Positions 27,535 to 37,112 are shown, counted from the first letter of the stretch. The stretch: 64,000 nucleotides of DNA from Phycisphaerae bacterium (GCA_016873295.1 VGXM01000011.1:1-64000); one strand, 5' to 3'. The notes: generated by a model from the letters alone, not told the origin. Program-made: numbers and translations.

Positions 27535-27649
27535 GTTTCAGCCCTCCCTGCCCCCGTGCGCCGAGTATACCGCCTGGCGGGGCGATTTGGCACGCGGAAT
27601 GCGCCCGAGAGCGGTCGGGACGGTCCCGCGCGAGTGATTCGCGGACCTG

Positions 27650-28549
27650 TCAGGCCTCGAGGCGGTCGCGCCAGCGAGCGACGGCGTCGTGGCGCGTCAG
27701 GTCGTACCGGAGGGGAGTGAGCGTGATCTCCCCCGCCATGAGCATCTCCACGTCCGACCCGGGCTCGGTGGCGTGGAAATCGAGCCCGTACCCGGAGGGC
27801 CAGTAGTAGACGTCGCCCCCGGGCGAGACGCGTCGTTCGTAGCGGTCGACCAGCCCGTGGGTGTTCATCGGACAGACCCGGAGGCGCGGCAGGACGCGCG
27901 GGTCCATCGCGGGCCTGTTCTTGAGGTCGTCGGGGGCGAGCGAGCCCACGCTGACGCGCTGGCGATCGGTGTCGCCCCAGGGCTCCTCGGTGGCGGGGAT
28001 GTTGACGCTGAGGACCTCGTGCCGCCCGAGCGGGCCGGCGGCAAGGGCGCGCTCGAGCGCGTGCCGGGCGCGGATCGCCGCCAGGTCGAAGCGCGGTTTG
28101 TGCATGCCGATCCTGAGGCTGACCGCGATGGAGGGGACACCCAGGAAGGCGCCTTCGAGGGCCGCCGCCACCGTGCCCGAGTAGATCACGTTGATCCCGC
28201 AGTTGGCGCCGGCGTTCATGCCGGAGATGAGCAGGTCCGGCTGCCCGCCCATGCGTTCGGGCCAGATGGAGGAGAGGGCGAGCTTGACGCAGTCCGCCGG
28301 TCGCCCGTCGACGGCAATGCCGATGCCGGCGTGCTCGGGGAGGGTCTCCTCGCGGCACATGAGGGGCTCGTCGAACGTCACGCCGTGGCTCGTCGCCGAC
28401 TGCACGGTGAGCGGGGCGACGACGAGGACCTCGACGGCCTGCTCGGTGAGGGACCCGGCGTAGGGCCCGCACCCGCCGGTGATCGCCTTGAGGAGCGCCA
28501 GGAGGCCCGGGGCGTGGATGCCGTCGTCGTTGGTGAGCAGGATCCGCAT
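27650..28549 (-). CDS. surE: 5'/3'-nucleotidase SurE
   Basis: 299 residues. Metal-binding Asp pair in LLTNDDGIHAPGL at the N-terminus, then PLTVQSATSHGVTF and SGMNAGANCGINVIYSG, all SurE signatures; it dephosphorylates nucleoside monophosphates. ATG 28549 is the start of the conserved sequence, with AAGGATG upstream. Slightly longer than E. coli SurE (253). It stands between the dockerin-tailed trio and a small unknown gene on the other strand. Confidence 0.95.
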   Translation of the reverse strand: MRILLTNDDGIHAPGLLALLKAITGGCGPYAGSLTEQAVEVLVVAPLTVQSATSHGVTFDEPLMCREETLPEHAGIGIAVDGRPADCVKLALSSIWPERMGGQPDLLISGMNAGANCGINVIYSGTVAAALEGAFLGVPSIAVSLRIGMHKPRFDLAAIRARHALERALAAGPLGRHEVLSVNIPATEEPWGDTDRQRVSVGSLAPDDLKNRPAMDPRVLPRLRVCPMNTHGLVDRYERRVSPGGDVYYWPSGYGLDFHATEPGSDVEMLMAGEITLTPLRYDLTRHDAVARWRDRLEA

Positions 28550-28699
28550 CGGGGCATCCTTGGGGGGCACGGGTCCCGGGGCGGGGCCCCCGTGCCACGG
28601 CTGTCGGGGCTCGGACCGGCAGTCGTGCCTTCCGGCGCCACGACCGAGCCCCGGGCGCACCGGCCGCGCCCGCCCCTACGGTTCCGCAAGGAGGCTCTC

Positions 28700-29050
28700 A
28701 TGGCCGGTCTCTACCGCTTCGTCGTCAGGTTCGTCGACAAGGCCTCGGGCAAGCCCGTGACGGGCCCGGCGTACCGGGTCCGGTTCTTCGACAAGGACAT
28801 CATCCACGACAACCGCCTGGGCGAGTCGCCCCTGGACGGGCAGGGCTCGGCGGGCGTCATTGTGTCGTCGGCGGCGTTCAAGGGGCTCGATTCCCCAGGC
28901 GAGACCGAGCCCGACCTCTACTGCGTGCTGATGAAGGACGGCCAGCAGGTCTTCAAGACGCCCGTGCGCATGAACGTCAAGGTGGAGGCGACGGACCCCG
29001 TGACCGGGCGCGACGCGCGCACGATCGACCTGGGCGTGTTCAAGGTCTGA
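28700..29050 (+). CDS. small conserved protein of unknown function
   Basis: 116 residues, start ATG 28700 with AAGGAGG 7 nt upstream; a TACGGT hexamer lies further up. No signal peptide or membrane segment. The sequence (YRFVVRFVDKASGKPVTGPAYRVRFFDKDII...TIDLGVFKV) is rich in beta strands and resembles transthyretin-like/Ig-like cores that carry modification domains, but I cannot assign a family. It is flanked by surE and the PLP-enzyme gene on the other strand. Confidence 0.7.
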   Translation: MAGLYRFVVRFVDKASGKPVTGPAYRVRFFDKDIIHDNRLGESPLDGQGSAGVIVSSAAFKGLDSPGETEPDLYCVLMKDGQQVFKTPVRMNVKVEATDPVTGRDARTIDLGVFKV

Positions 29051-29126
29051 AGCGCGCGCCCGACGAGCCCCGGGCGCAAGCCCGTGGTGGATCGCGTCCG
29101 GACCCCCCGCGCTCGCGCGTGGGGCT

Positions 29127-30992
29127 CTACTTCATCAGGTCCGCGCAGCCGGGCTGGGCCTCGACGTAGCGACGGTGCACGTCGGTGTAGTGCTTCTTGT
29201 AGATCCCGTCGATCTTCGCCGGCGCCGGGAACCGGGCGGAGAAGCCGGGCACCTCGGCGTCGAGCGTCGCCTGGGCCGCGGCGATCAGGTGCGCCACGAG
29301 CGTCCGCGGGTCCTCCTGCCCTACCGCGATGCGGACCGTCGTCGGCGCGATGCCGGCCTCGCGGAGGGCCTCGGCCGACATCTCGCTGTGGCTCGTGATC
29401 GCGGGGCACAGCACCACCGTGTTGGGCTGCCCCAGCGAGACCTGGTGGCCGAAGGCCGGGTCGAGGCAGTCGAAGAAGCGCTTGAAGGCGTCGCGGCTGA
29501 ACCTGGGCGTCGCGCCCCCTTTGCCCTCGAAGTCGATGGTGAAGAGCGGGGCGGGGAGCCCCAGGTACATGCACTTCTGGCGGACGGGGGCGTTCTCGTC
29601 GCCCGGGGCGGCGTTGCAGCGCACGTTCACGTCCGGGTGCCCGCCCAGGACCTCGGCCAGCGTCAGCGTGTTGATGGTCTTGCGGAGCATGCGCAGCTCG
29701 AGCGAGTGCATGCCCGTGAGCACCTCGTAGGCCTTGTCGGCGTCGAGGAAGGCGCCCTTGACGTAGTAGACGTTCCAGAAGAGGGTTTCGTCCCAGCTGT
29801 AGGTGCGCGAGTCGCCGGCGGGGCTGGTACCCACGACCGACTCGTGCTTGGGGATGAACATCCGCTCGTTGCGCCCGATGACCACGCCCGCGGTGGTCGA
29901 GCCGTGCCCGCAGAGGTCCTTGGTGTAGGAGTGCAGGACGAAGTCCGGTCGCTCCATGGGGTCGTTGCGCTGCAGGGGGCGGTGCAGGAAGGGCGTGCCC
30001 ACGGTGCAGTCGCAGATGACGGTGATGCCCTGCTCGTGGGCCGCCCGGCAGATCGCGGGCACGTCGAGCATGTAGCCGTGGGGGTTGCACGGGCTCTCGA
30101 GGAAGACGTAGACCTGGCGTCCGTCGTCGAGGCGGTCGCGGTTGCGGTCCTTGACGTGCTTGAGGGCCCGGGCGAAATCGTCGGCGGAGTAGCCGTCGAA
30201 GAAGTTGACGGAGACGTCGAGGTTGCTGGTCTTCCCGAACCAGTCGTGCATGAGCTGGTACGTTCCGCCGTAGACGTTGCGGCTGGCCAGGATCATGTCG
30301 CGGTATCCGACCAGGTGGCTCAGGACGCCGTCCACCGCCGCCATGCCCGAGTTGAAGTTCCAGGCCATGTACTCGTGGGCGCGGGGCCCGGCCTCGACGT
30401 CGACGATGTGGTTGGCGAGGGTGATGCTCGTGGGGTTGAGGAGGCGCGAGTAGACCTCGAGCATCATCTCCTTGCCCTGGAAGGCGTCGTCGATCCACTC
30501 GGCGCAGGCGTAGATGTAGGTGGCGGTGCGGGTGATGACGGGGCGGCTGGAGAAGACCGCGGTCACGTTGTCGAAGATCGGGTAGGCCCCCTTCGCCATG
30601 CGGTCGCCCTGCTCGCGGACCAGGCTCTGGTAGGTCTTGCGGAAGGGGCTCTGCAGCGTGTCGAGCATCTTGGCCAGCTGGAAGCACAGGAACTTCTGGG
30701 CCGCGAACCGCTCCACGCGCTCCTTCCGAGGCAGCGTCGCCAGCTCGCCCACCACGGTCTCCCACAGGCGGCGCAGGTCGGCGTGCCCGGCGTAGAGGTG
30801 CCGGGTCAGCCCGGCGAGCCGCTGGCCGAACTCGCTCGACGGATCGATCGCAAAGTGCCGCAACTGCTCGTCCACCAGCCCCGCGACGTCGGAGGCCTGC
30901 GTGGTCTTGCGGCGCGGGCTGATCTGGCGGGCCAGGGAGAAGTCGGAGCCGCGGTCGGCGGGGGCGTGCGGCGTGTGGGGCTTGGTGCTCAT
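29127..30992 (-). CDS. Cys/Met-metabolism PLP-dependent enzyme with long N-terminal extension
   Basis: 621 residues; typical family members (MetB, MetY/MetZ, MegL) have ~380-430. The core begins about residue 165 with YSRLLNPTS, then NSGMAAVDGVL, SRNVYGGTYQL, and a Schiff-base Lys in HSYTKDLCGHGSTTAG. Reactions of this family are gamma-replacement/elimination on homoserine esters, cystathionine or methionine; which one cannot be told. The extra ~150 N-terminal residues (GLTRHLYAGHADLRRLWETVV...) are not a known domain to me. ATG 30992 fits a leaderless -10 and removes a spurious extension. Confidence 0.85.
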   Translation of the reverse strand: MSTKPHTPHAPADRGSDFSLARQISPRRKTTQASDVAGLVDEQLRHFAIDPSSEFGQRLAGLTRHLYAGHADLRRLWETVVGELATLPRKERVERFAAQKFLCFQLAKMLDTLQSPFRKTYQSLVREQGDRMAKGAYPIFDNVTAVFSSRPVITRTATYIYACAEWIDDAFQGKEMMLEVYSRLLNPTSITLANHIVDVEAGPRAHEYMAWNFNSGMAAVDGVLSHLVGYRDMILASRNVYGGTYQLMHDWFGKTSNLDVSVNFFDGYSADDFARALKHVKDRNRDRLDDGRQVYVFLESPCNPHGYMLDVPAICRAAHEQGITVICDCTVGTPFLHRPLQRNDPMERPDFVLHSYTKDLCGHGSTTAGVVIGRNERMFIPKHESVVGTSPAGDSRTYSWDETLFWNVYYVKGAFLDADKAYEVLTGMHSLELRMLRKTINTLTLAEVLGGHPDVNVRCNAAPGDENAPVRQKCMYLGLPAPLFTIDFEGKGGATPRFSRDAFKRFFDCLDPAFGHQVSLGQPNTVVLCPAITSHSEMSAEALREAGIAPTTVRIAVGQEDPRTLVAHLIAAAQATLDAEVPGFSARFPAPAKIDGIYKKHYTDVHRRYVEAQPGCADLMK

Positions 30993-30997
30993 GCCCC

Positions 30998-31003
30998 ATT
31001 CTA
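30998..31003 (-). promoter_or_regulatory. -10-like TAGAAT, leaderless promoter of the PLP enzyme
   Basis: On the minus strand TAGAAT ends 5 nt before ATG 30992; no Shine-Dalgarno. Confidence 0.5.
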
Positions 31004-31116
31004 AGTCGCGCGCCGACCCGCCCCCGCGTGGGACCGGACTCCGGCCGGTGGGCGTGCGAACCCACCCCCCACCCGGCGGGCGGCGACTCATGCAGGGGCC
31101 TCGCGCTCGCTCGGCC

Positions 31117-32373
31117 TCAACAGGGCGCGTTGAACAGGTTCAGGAAGTCGAGGAAGTCGTTGAAATCGACGGACAGGTCGAGGTTGATGTCCGCGAGCGG
31201 GTGCCCGGCGTTGAAGGCGTTGAGGTAGTCGAGCAGGTCGTTGAAGTCCGTCACGCCGTCGTCGTTCCAGTCGCCCGGGCAGGGCTTGTACGCCACGATC
31301 TGGCGGATGTCGCCCACGCCGGTGCCGGCGGCGGCGAAGACGACCGTGGCCTCGCCCGCGTCGCGGAAGTCGCCGTCGCCGTTGGCATCGTGCAGGCGGT
31401 AGACCCGCTTGCCCGAGTTGTCGGTGACCAGCACGTCGCCGTCGGGGAGGCTGAGCGCGTCGATGGCGCTGAAGCCGGTCTCGGCGTTGGAGTAGACGAT
31501 GGCGGACTCGCCTTCGTCCATGGCGTCGCTGTCGGCGTTCCCGTCGCGCATGCGGATGAGCTGGTCGATGCCGCCCGAGGCGATCTGGAGGGTGTAGAGC
31601 GCCCCGGGGCGGGCGCGGTCGGGCTCGAGCGCGAAGCCCGCCGAGGGCGTGATCCCCTCCGCGTTGCCCGCGCCCCAGAAGAGCGTGAACTCGCCGGGGT
31701 CGTCGGCGCGCCCGTTGGCGTTCAGGTCGACGAAGCGGGAGACACCGTGCAGGCCCGAGGAGGAGTTGCGGAGGTAGCCGACGTCGGCGGGGTCGAGCCA
31801 GACCTCCTGGGGGGCGTAGGGCCCGTTGCCCGGGCCGAAGGCTCCGTCGGCGACGTACATCGTGACCTCGCCCAAGGCCAGGGCTGCCCCGTCGCCGTCC
31901 AGGTCCACCACGCGGTAGATGGCGTCGGGCCCGAACGAGTTGCCGGCGTTCACGACGTACCCCCGCCCGAACGAATCGAACGCCACGCCGGTGGGGAAGG
32001 CGAAGCTCTGGCCCGCGGGGCTGCTGACGGTGGCGACCAGGAGCGACTCGCCGCCGTCGAGCGCATCGCCGTCGAGCGTGTTGTCGCGGCAAGCGACGGC
32101 GTAGCGGTTGATCTGGTCGCCCAGGAGCACGTAGCGGTCCGTCGGGCGCACGCCCAGGGCGGTGGTGTTGGGCGTGCCGGGGCTTCCGGCGGCGTTGGAG
32201 GCGTCGTAGAAGGCGAAGACCTCGGAGGCGCCGAAGACGCCGTCGCCGTCGACGTCGGTCAGGCGCCAGAGCCGATCGGTGTCGCGGTCGGCGATGAGGA
32301 CTTGGAGGGGCTGGGCGGCGGCCGAGCCGGCGGCCAGGGCCAGGGCGGCGAGCGTGGAGAGGGTTCGCATCAT
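31117..32373 (-). CDS. secreted protein with EF-hand-like loops and dockerin-like tail
   Basis: 418 residues from ATG 32373 (or the next codon, 32370). Signal peptide 1-20 (TLAALALAAGSAAAQ). The body looks like a beta-propeller of the NHL/SMP-30-like type, with repeated DVDGDGVF, DLDGDGAA, DANGDGDF loops that likely bind calcium and PTGVAFDSFGRGYV blades. Tail: GDWNDDGVTDFND, ADINLDLSVDFND, ending NAPC-stop; the second loop has Leu where Gly is usual. Function unknown, perhaps ligand- or ester-binding at the surface. Confidence 0.75.
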   Translation of the reverse strand: MMRTLSTLAALALAAGSAAAQPLQVLIADRDTDRLWRLTDVDGDGVFGASEVFAFYDASNAAGSPGTPNTTALGVRPTDRYVLLGDQINRYAVACRDNTLDGDALDGGESLLVATVSSPAGQSFAFPTGVAFDSFGRGYVVNAGNSFGPDAIYRVVDLDGDGAALALGEVTMYVADGAFGPGNGPYAPQEVWLDPADVGYLRNSSSGLHGVSRFVDLNANGRADDPGEFTLFWGAGNAEGITPSAGFALEPDRARPGALYTLQIASGGIDQLIRMRDGNADSDAMDEGESAIVYSNAETGFSAIDALSLPDGDVLVTDNSGKRVYRLHDANGDGDFRDAGEATVVFAAAGTGVGDIRQIVAYKPCPGDWNDDGVTDFNDLLDYLNAFNAGHPLADINLDLSVDFNDFLDFLNLFNAPC

Positions 32374-32436
32374 CCCGTCATACCACACCCCGGGGTCCGG
32401 ATCAAGGGGTGCGGGCCCGGTTCGGGCGAAAACGCG

Positions 32437-33966
32437 TCAGGGGCAGGGTGTGTTGAAGTGGTTGAGGAAGGCGAGGAAGTCGTTGAAGTCGATGGCGCCG
32501 TCGCCGTTGAGGTCGGCGCGGGGGTTCTGGGCGTTGAAGTCGTTGAGGAAGGCGAGGAAGTCGTTGAAGTCGACGACGCCGTCGCAGTTCCAGTCGCCGG
32601 TGCACACGACCAGCGCCGCGGGATCGCCGGTGACGCTGCCGCAGGCGTTGGCGACGAGGGCGTCGTAGGTCCCGGCGTCAAGGGGGTGGACGTTTGAGAT
32701 GGTCAGCGTGGCGGAGGCGGCGCCGGAGATGATCGAGCCGTTGGGCGTGGGGCCGTCAACGAGGGGGACGCCGCCCCTGCGCCACCGGAAGGAGAGGCCG
32801 GAGGCCGGGCTCGCCGCCACGCTGAACGCCGCGGTGCCGCCGGGGCACGTGGCCGCGGGCTGGGGATGGGCGGTGATCGCCGGGGTGTCAAAGCGGAAGC
32901 GGGCGATGCGGCTGGCGGCCACGCCCCCGGCGGTGGTGAAGTTGCCCCCCGCGAGCAGGTCGCCGCTGGGCATGACCGCCAGCGCGTAGACCCAGTCATT
33001 CATGCCCGATCCCAGGGCGGACCAGGCCGAGCCGTTCCAGCGGGCGACGCGGTTGGCCGGCACGCCCCCGGCGGTGGTAAACCATCCCCCCGCGACGAGG
33101 TCGCCGTTGGGCATGACCGCCAGCGCGGTGACTTCGCCGTTCATGCCCGATCCGAGGGCGGACCAGGCCGAGCCGTTCCAGCGGGCGATGCGGTTGGCGG
33201 CCACGCCCCCGGCGGTGGTGAAGCCGCCCCCCGCGACCAGGTCGCCGGTGGGCATGACCGCCAGCGCGTAGACCCAGTTGTTCATGCCCGATCCGAGGGC
33301 GGACCAGGACGAGCCGTTCCAGCGGGCGACGTAGTTGGCGGCCACGCCCCCGGCGGTGGTGAAGCCGCCCCCCGCGACCAGGTCGCCGTTGGGCATGATC
33401 GCCACCGCGTAGACATAGCTGTTGATGCCCGATCCGAGGGCGGACCAAGCCGAGCCGTCCCAGCGGGCGACGCGGTTGGCCGGCGCGCCCCCGGCGGTGG
33501 TGAAGTCGCCCCCCGCGACCAGGTCGCCGTTGGGCAGCACCGCCAGCGCGATGACCCAGTTGTTCATGCCCGACCCGAGGGCGGACCAGGTCGAGCCGCT
33601 CCAGCGGGCGATGCGACTGGTCTGGGCCACGCCCCCGGCGGCGGTGAACCATCCCCCCGCGACCAGGTCGCCGTTGGGCAGCACCGCCAGCGCGTCGACG
33701 CCGCCGTTCATGCCCGATCCGAGGGCGGACCAGGTCGAGCCGTTCCAGCGGGCGACGCTGTTGGCGGCCACGCCCCCGGCGGTGGTGAAGATGCCCCCCG
33801 CGACCAGGTCGCCGCTCGGCATGACCGCCAGCGCGTTGACGGTGTCGGTCACGCCCGGCGGCCCGAAGCCGGGGAGCCACGAGCACGGCTCCTGGCCCCG
33901 CGCGACCGGCGCGAGCAGGACGAGGACGATCAATGCCGCGAGGATCGAACGCAGTCGGGTCATCAT
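32437..33966 (-). CDS. secreted 47-residue-repeat propeller protein with Ig-like and dockerin-like domains
   Basis: 509 residues. ATG 33966 (GAGAG upstream; ATG 33981 and 33963 are alternatives) starts a signal peptide ending at VARG. Residues ~45-370 are seven near-identical units of ALAVMPNGDLVAGG, FTTAGGV and ARWNGSAWSALGSGM, 47 residues each (141 bp at DNA level; one unit is 48), predicted to form a seven-bladed beta-propeller. An Ig-like domain follows (PQPAATCPGGTAAFSVAA...DAGTYDALVAN), then the tail GDWNCDGVVDFND, ADLNGDGAIDFND, ending NTPCP-stop. Exported adhesin- or receptor-like protein; ligand unknown. Confidence 0.8.
   Translation of the reverse strand: MMTRLRSILAALIVLVLLAPVARGQEPCSWLPGFGPPGVTDTVNALAVMPSGDLVAGGIFTTAGGVAANSVARWNGSTWSALGSGMNGGVDALAVLPNGDLVAGGWFTAAGGVAQTSRIARWSGSTWSALGSGMNNWVIALAVLPNGDLVAGGDFTTAGGAPANRVARWDGSAWSALGSGINSYVYAVAIMPNGDLVAGGGFTTAGGVAANYVARWNGSSWSALGSGMNNWVYALAVMPTGDLVAGGGFTTAGGVAANRIARWNGSAWSALGSGMNGEVTALAVMPNGDLVAGGWFTTAGGVPANRVARWNGSAWSALGSGMNDWVYALAVMPSGDLLAGGNFTTAGGVAASRIARFRFDTPAITAHPQPAATCPGGTAAFSVAASPASGLSFRWRRGGVPLVDGPTPNGSIISGAASATLTISNVHPLDAGTYDALVANACGSVTGDPAALVVCTGDWNCDGVVDFNDFLAFLNDFNAQNPRADLNGDGAIDFNDFLAFLNHFNTPCP
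33001..33850. repeat. 141-bp in-frame tandem repeat encoding propeller blades
   Basis: The marker catgcccga(t/c)cc recurs at 33001, 33142, 33283, (33424), 33565 and 33709, spaced 141 bp except for one 144-bp step. DNA identity is high, so the blades arose by recent amplification or are kept alike by gene conversion. Confidence 0.85.
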
Positions 33967-34287
33967 GGCTTGCTCTCGCATGGCGTTGGGGGGTCCTGAA
34001 CCGCCCCCGATTCCCGCACCGGGTCCCATGGGAGTCGGGCGGGTCAAAGGGCTCGACGCCGGCCGGGCCGGGGCGAGTATCGTCGGCGTCAAGGCTCGAT
34101 CAACGGGAATCCCCATCGGCTTCTCCGCCCACGACCGCCGCGGGCTCCGCATGGCAATTCAACTTCGTGATGGGCGCCGTGGTTGCAAGGGTTATTGTCT
34201 TTTCGTCGCTTGCCAGCCTTCTTCCACACCCATTCCCAAACAGGAGCCGACTTGCGCCTGGCGTGACGGCGGTGTATCACGGGCGGA

Positions 34288-34494
34288 GTGTGCACGGACG
34301 CCCACAATCGGGCCGCGCTTTGCGGCATCACCGATGCCGCGACGCGGGCGGTCCTCATGACCGTCCACCGCACCCTCAAACTCCGCGGCCAGGACCCGCG
34401 CCAGGCCATCGCCGGCGCCCTCGCCGCCTCCAGCGCCACCGGCTCCCTCCCGCCCTGCCCTCACCCGTTGCAGACGGCTGAAGAGTCACGATGA
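34288..34494 (+). pseudogene. possible IS66-type transposase C-terminal remnant
   Basis: 68 codons whose sequence AVLMTVHRTLKLRGQDPRQAIAGAL...TGSLPPCP fits the end pattern of IS66-family transposases; the DDE core is absent. The rest of the 815-base gap 33967-34781 is less GC-rich in its first third, and has repeat-like gatggacacc(c/a) motifs and a gaccggtgccactg element further right; I see no other gene there. The family call is by memory of the pattern only. Confidence 0.35.
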
Positions 34495-34781
34495 ATGGAC
34501 ACCAGGATTGGCGGCAGGGACTGCACACCATCGGAGCCGCGGAGACCGACGCGCCCCCGATGGATGGACACCCGCGATCCAGTCGCCCGACGCGGCCCTG
34601 AAGCCCGAACTCAGGAGCAGTGGCGCCGGCCCCCGGTCGGTGTTCTGGCCGCAAGGCCCAGGGCCGCCCCCGTGGCCAGTCACAGGGAGACACCGGCCAC
34701 AGACCGGTGCCACTGAGGCCGGCGCCATTGGTGGTGTGGTGTCCGAGGGTTGTGGGTGTGGAGGGGCGAGCCCCAGCCGCG

Positions 34782-36287
34782 TCACTCGTCCTCGAGCAGG
34801 CGGGCCAGGAGGCGTACGCCCCAGCCTGTGGGGCCTTCGATGAAGGGCCCGGTGATCTTCTCCGCGACGTGCACGCCCGCGATGTCCAGGTGGCACCACG
34901 GCACCTTGGGCTCGACAAAGTACGACAGGAACGCCGCACCCTGAATGGGATGGGCCTTGCGATTGGGGTTGCTGTTGAGGATATCCGCGACGGGGCTCTT
35001 CATGAGCTCGCGGTACTCGTCGTGCATCGGCAGCCGCCACACGCGCTCGCCCGAGGCCTTGGCCGCCTCCTCGACCCTGCCGCGGAGCTTGTCGTCCTCG
35101 CAGAACATGCCGCAGAAGGTGGAGCCCAGGGCCACCACGACGCCGCCGGTGAGCGTCGCCAGGTCCACGATGTACGCCGGGTTCTCCTTCTCGCAGGCCC
35201 AGCAGAGCGCGTCGGCCAGCACCAGCCGCCCCTCGGCGTCGGTGTTCGTCACCTCCACCGAGACGCCGTTGCGGTAGGTGAGGATGTCGTCCGGGCGGTA
35301 GGCCTCGTCGCTGATGGAGTTCTCGGCGCAGGCCAGGAGCGCGACCACGGGGCGGCGGGGCTTGACGACCGTGGCGATGGCGTGCATCGCCCCGAGCACG
35401 GCGCACCCGCCGTCCTTGTCGCGCTTCATCCCCACCATCCCGTTGTTGATCTTCAGCGACAGCCCGCCCGTGTCGTAGGTCATGGTCTTGCCGATGAGCA
35501 CGGCGGGCTTGGAGGCCCGCGCGGGGGGCTTGCCCCTGGGGCGGTACTCCAGGCGGATCAGGCAGGGCTTGTTCTCGCTGGCCTTGCCCACGTTGATCAG
35601 GCCCGTGAGCTTCTCGCGCACCAGCGCATCGCCCTCCAGCACCGTGCACCTGAGCCCGGTCGCCCGGGCCAGCTTCCTGGCCTGGGCCGCCATGAACGAC
35701 GTCGTCGCGATGTTGGGAGGCGTCTGGCTCAGCGTGCGGCACAGGTTGGCCGACTCGGCCAGGGCCAGCCCCTCGCCCAGCCCGGCCCGGAACCGGGCGT
35801 CGTCGGCGACGATCGTCAGTCGCCCACGCTTGGGGTCCGGCGTCGCCGAACCCTTGAACGCCCGGTCGCCGTCCCACGACAGCAGCCCCAGCCCCTCGCC
35901 CGCCGCGGCCCCGCATTCCTCCGCGTCGGCCTTTGCGGCGTCGAAGGACGACCCCAGGGCGAACGACACGCTCGTGAGCTTGGCGCCCGCGAGCCGACGA
36001 CCCACGCTGGCCGCCGCCGTCCGCATCGACCCGGGCGCGAACGACCCCCTCTCCCCCAGCCCCACGATGAAGTAGCGCTCGGCGGGGGCCTTCTTGGCCC
36101 CCGGCGCGGGGGCCGACTCGACCACCACGCCCAGCTCGCCCGTGGCGTCGGGGCGCCTGCTCGCGGCGACCAGCGAGCCGTCGGCGTCGAGCCTGCGGGC
36201 CGCGGCGTCGAGCCCCTCGCCCTTGAACTGACCGACCACGAGGGCCTGGGCCCCACCCTTCGCCGACACGCGGATCGACTGGAACAT
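34782..36287 (-). CDS. pepA: leucyl aminopeptidase, M17 family
   Basis: 501 residues. Catalytic di-metal site motifs: KTMTYDTGGLSLK (in place of the usual KGVTFDSGG), MKRDKDGGCAVLGAM and NTDAEGRLVLADAL near residue 345. Cleaves N-terminal residues from peptides in the cytoplasm; hexameric in known members. ATG 36287 has AAGGAG 7 nt upstream. Divergent from the HIT hydrolase. Length is normal. Confidence 0.95.
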   Translation of the reverse strand: MFQSIRVSAKGGAQALVVGQFKGEGLDAAARRLDADGSLVAASRRPDATGELGVVVESAPAPGAKKAPAERYFIVGLGERGSFAPGSMRTAAASVGRRLAGAKLTSVSFALGSSFDAAKADAEECGAAAGEGLGLLSWDGDRAFKGSATPDPKRGRLTIVADDARFRAGLGEGLALAESANLCRTLSQTPPNIATTSFMAAQARKLARATGLRCTVLEGDALVREKLTGLINVGKASENKPCLIRLEYRPRGKPPARASKPAVLIGKTMTYDTGGLSLKINNGMVGMKRDKDGGCAVLGAMHAIATVVKPRRPVVALLACAENSISDEAYRPDDILTYRNGVSVEVTNTDAEGRLVLADALCWACEKENPAYIVDLATLTGGVVVALGSTFCGMFCEDDKLRGRVEEAAKASGERVWRLPMHDEYRELMKSPVADILNSNPNRKAHPIQGAAFLSYFVEPKVPWCHLDIAGVHVAEKITGPFIEGPTGWGVRLLARLLEDE

Positions 36288-36353
36288 GCGCTTCTCCTTG
36301 GAGGGGCAAGCCTAGCCAAACCCGGTGCTCCGGAGCAGGTTGCGGGCCCCGAG

Positions 36354-36359
36354 TATGCT
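36354..36359 (+). promoter_or_regulatory. -10-like TATGCT, leaderless promoter of HIT gene
   Basis: TATGCT ends 7 nt before ATG 36367; no Shine-Dalgarno. Confidence 0.5.
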
Positions 36360-36366
36360 CAGCGCC

Positions 36367-36942
36367 ATGGCGACTCCACCCGACGGTCCAGCCCCGGGCC
36401 CCCGCGCCATCTGGGCGCCCTGGCGACTGCCCTACCTCGAGGACGTGGGCGCCCAGGAGCGGGCCGGCGGACCGCCCACCGCCTCCACCGGCTCATTCCT
36501 CCGCGACGCCTGGCTCGACCCCGCCCGCGACCGCGAGAACCACGTCGTGGTGCGGGGACGCGTCGGCCTCATCATGCTCAACCGCTACCCCTACGCCAAC
36601 GGGCACCTGCTCGTCGCCCTGGGCGAGGCCCGCCCCACGCTCCTGGACTACGACCCGGCCCAGCGGGCCGACCTGTGGCTCCTCACCGACTGCGCCACGG
36701 ACCTCGTGCAGCGGGCCCTGGAGCCGCAGGGCATCAACATCGGCGTGAACCAGGGGCGCTCCGCGGGCGCGGGCGTGCCCCAGCACCTGCACGTGCACCT
36801 TGTGCCCCGATGGTCGGGCGACGTGAACTTCATGTCGGTCGTGGGTCAGGTCCGCGTCATCCCCGCCGCGCTCGACGACATGGCCGACCGCTTCCGCAAG
36901 GCCTGGGCCGCGCTCTCGGGCGCCTGGACGAGCGTGCGCTAA
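36367..36942 (+). CDS. HIT-family nucleotide hydrolase/phosphorylase
   Basis: 191 residues. C-terminal histidine triad QHLHVHLVPRW, with NRYPYANGHLLVAL upstream, as in HIT proteins close to Ap4A phosphorylase (the RAIWAPWRLPYLE N-terminus is characteristic of that group). Acts on dinucleoside polyphosphates or AMP conjugates in the cytoplasm. ATG 36355 is an alternative but the leaderless spacing picks 36367. A dense repeat cluster begins right after it. Confidence 0.9.
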   Translation: MATPPDGPAPGPRAIWAPWRLPYLEDVGAQERAGGPPTASTGSFLRDAWLDPARDRENHVVVRGRVGLIMLNRYPYANGHLLVALGEARPTLLDYDPAQRADLWLLTDCATDLVQRALEPQGINIGVNQGRSAGAGVPQHLHVHLVPRWSGDVNFMSVVGQVRVIPAALDDMADRFRKAWAALSGAWTSVR

Positions 36943-36953
36943 TGGTGCGAGTC

Positions 36954-37112
36954 GGAAGAACGCGCCCAGAGGCGCGGGCGGGCGCCGCGGGTGCCACGGG
37001 CGATCCGCCTTGCGGTCGCCCGTGCCGGCGTCCGGACGGGCGTCGAACAGCCGCACGGGTCATCGGGCGGAGCGCCCGATGACCCGTGGCACCCGCCGTG
37101 CCACGACTGTTC
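36954..37112. repeat. first copy of a ~160-bp direct repeat with palindromes
   Basis: Begins ggaagaa at 36954 and recurs at 37190 (236 bp later). Contains the 16-bp-arm palindrome cacgggtcatcgggcg (37054-37069) / cgcccgatgacccgtg (37073-37088). No gene is seen in 36943-37413. Confidence 0.8.
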
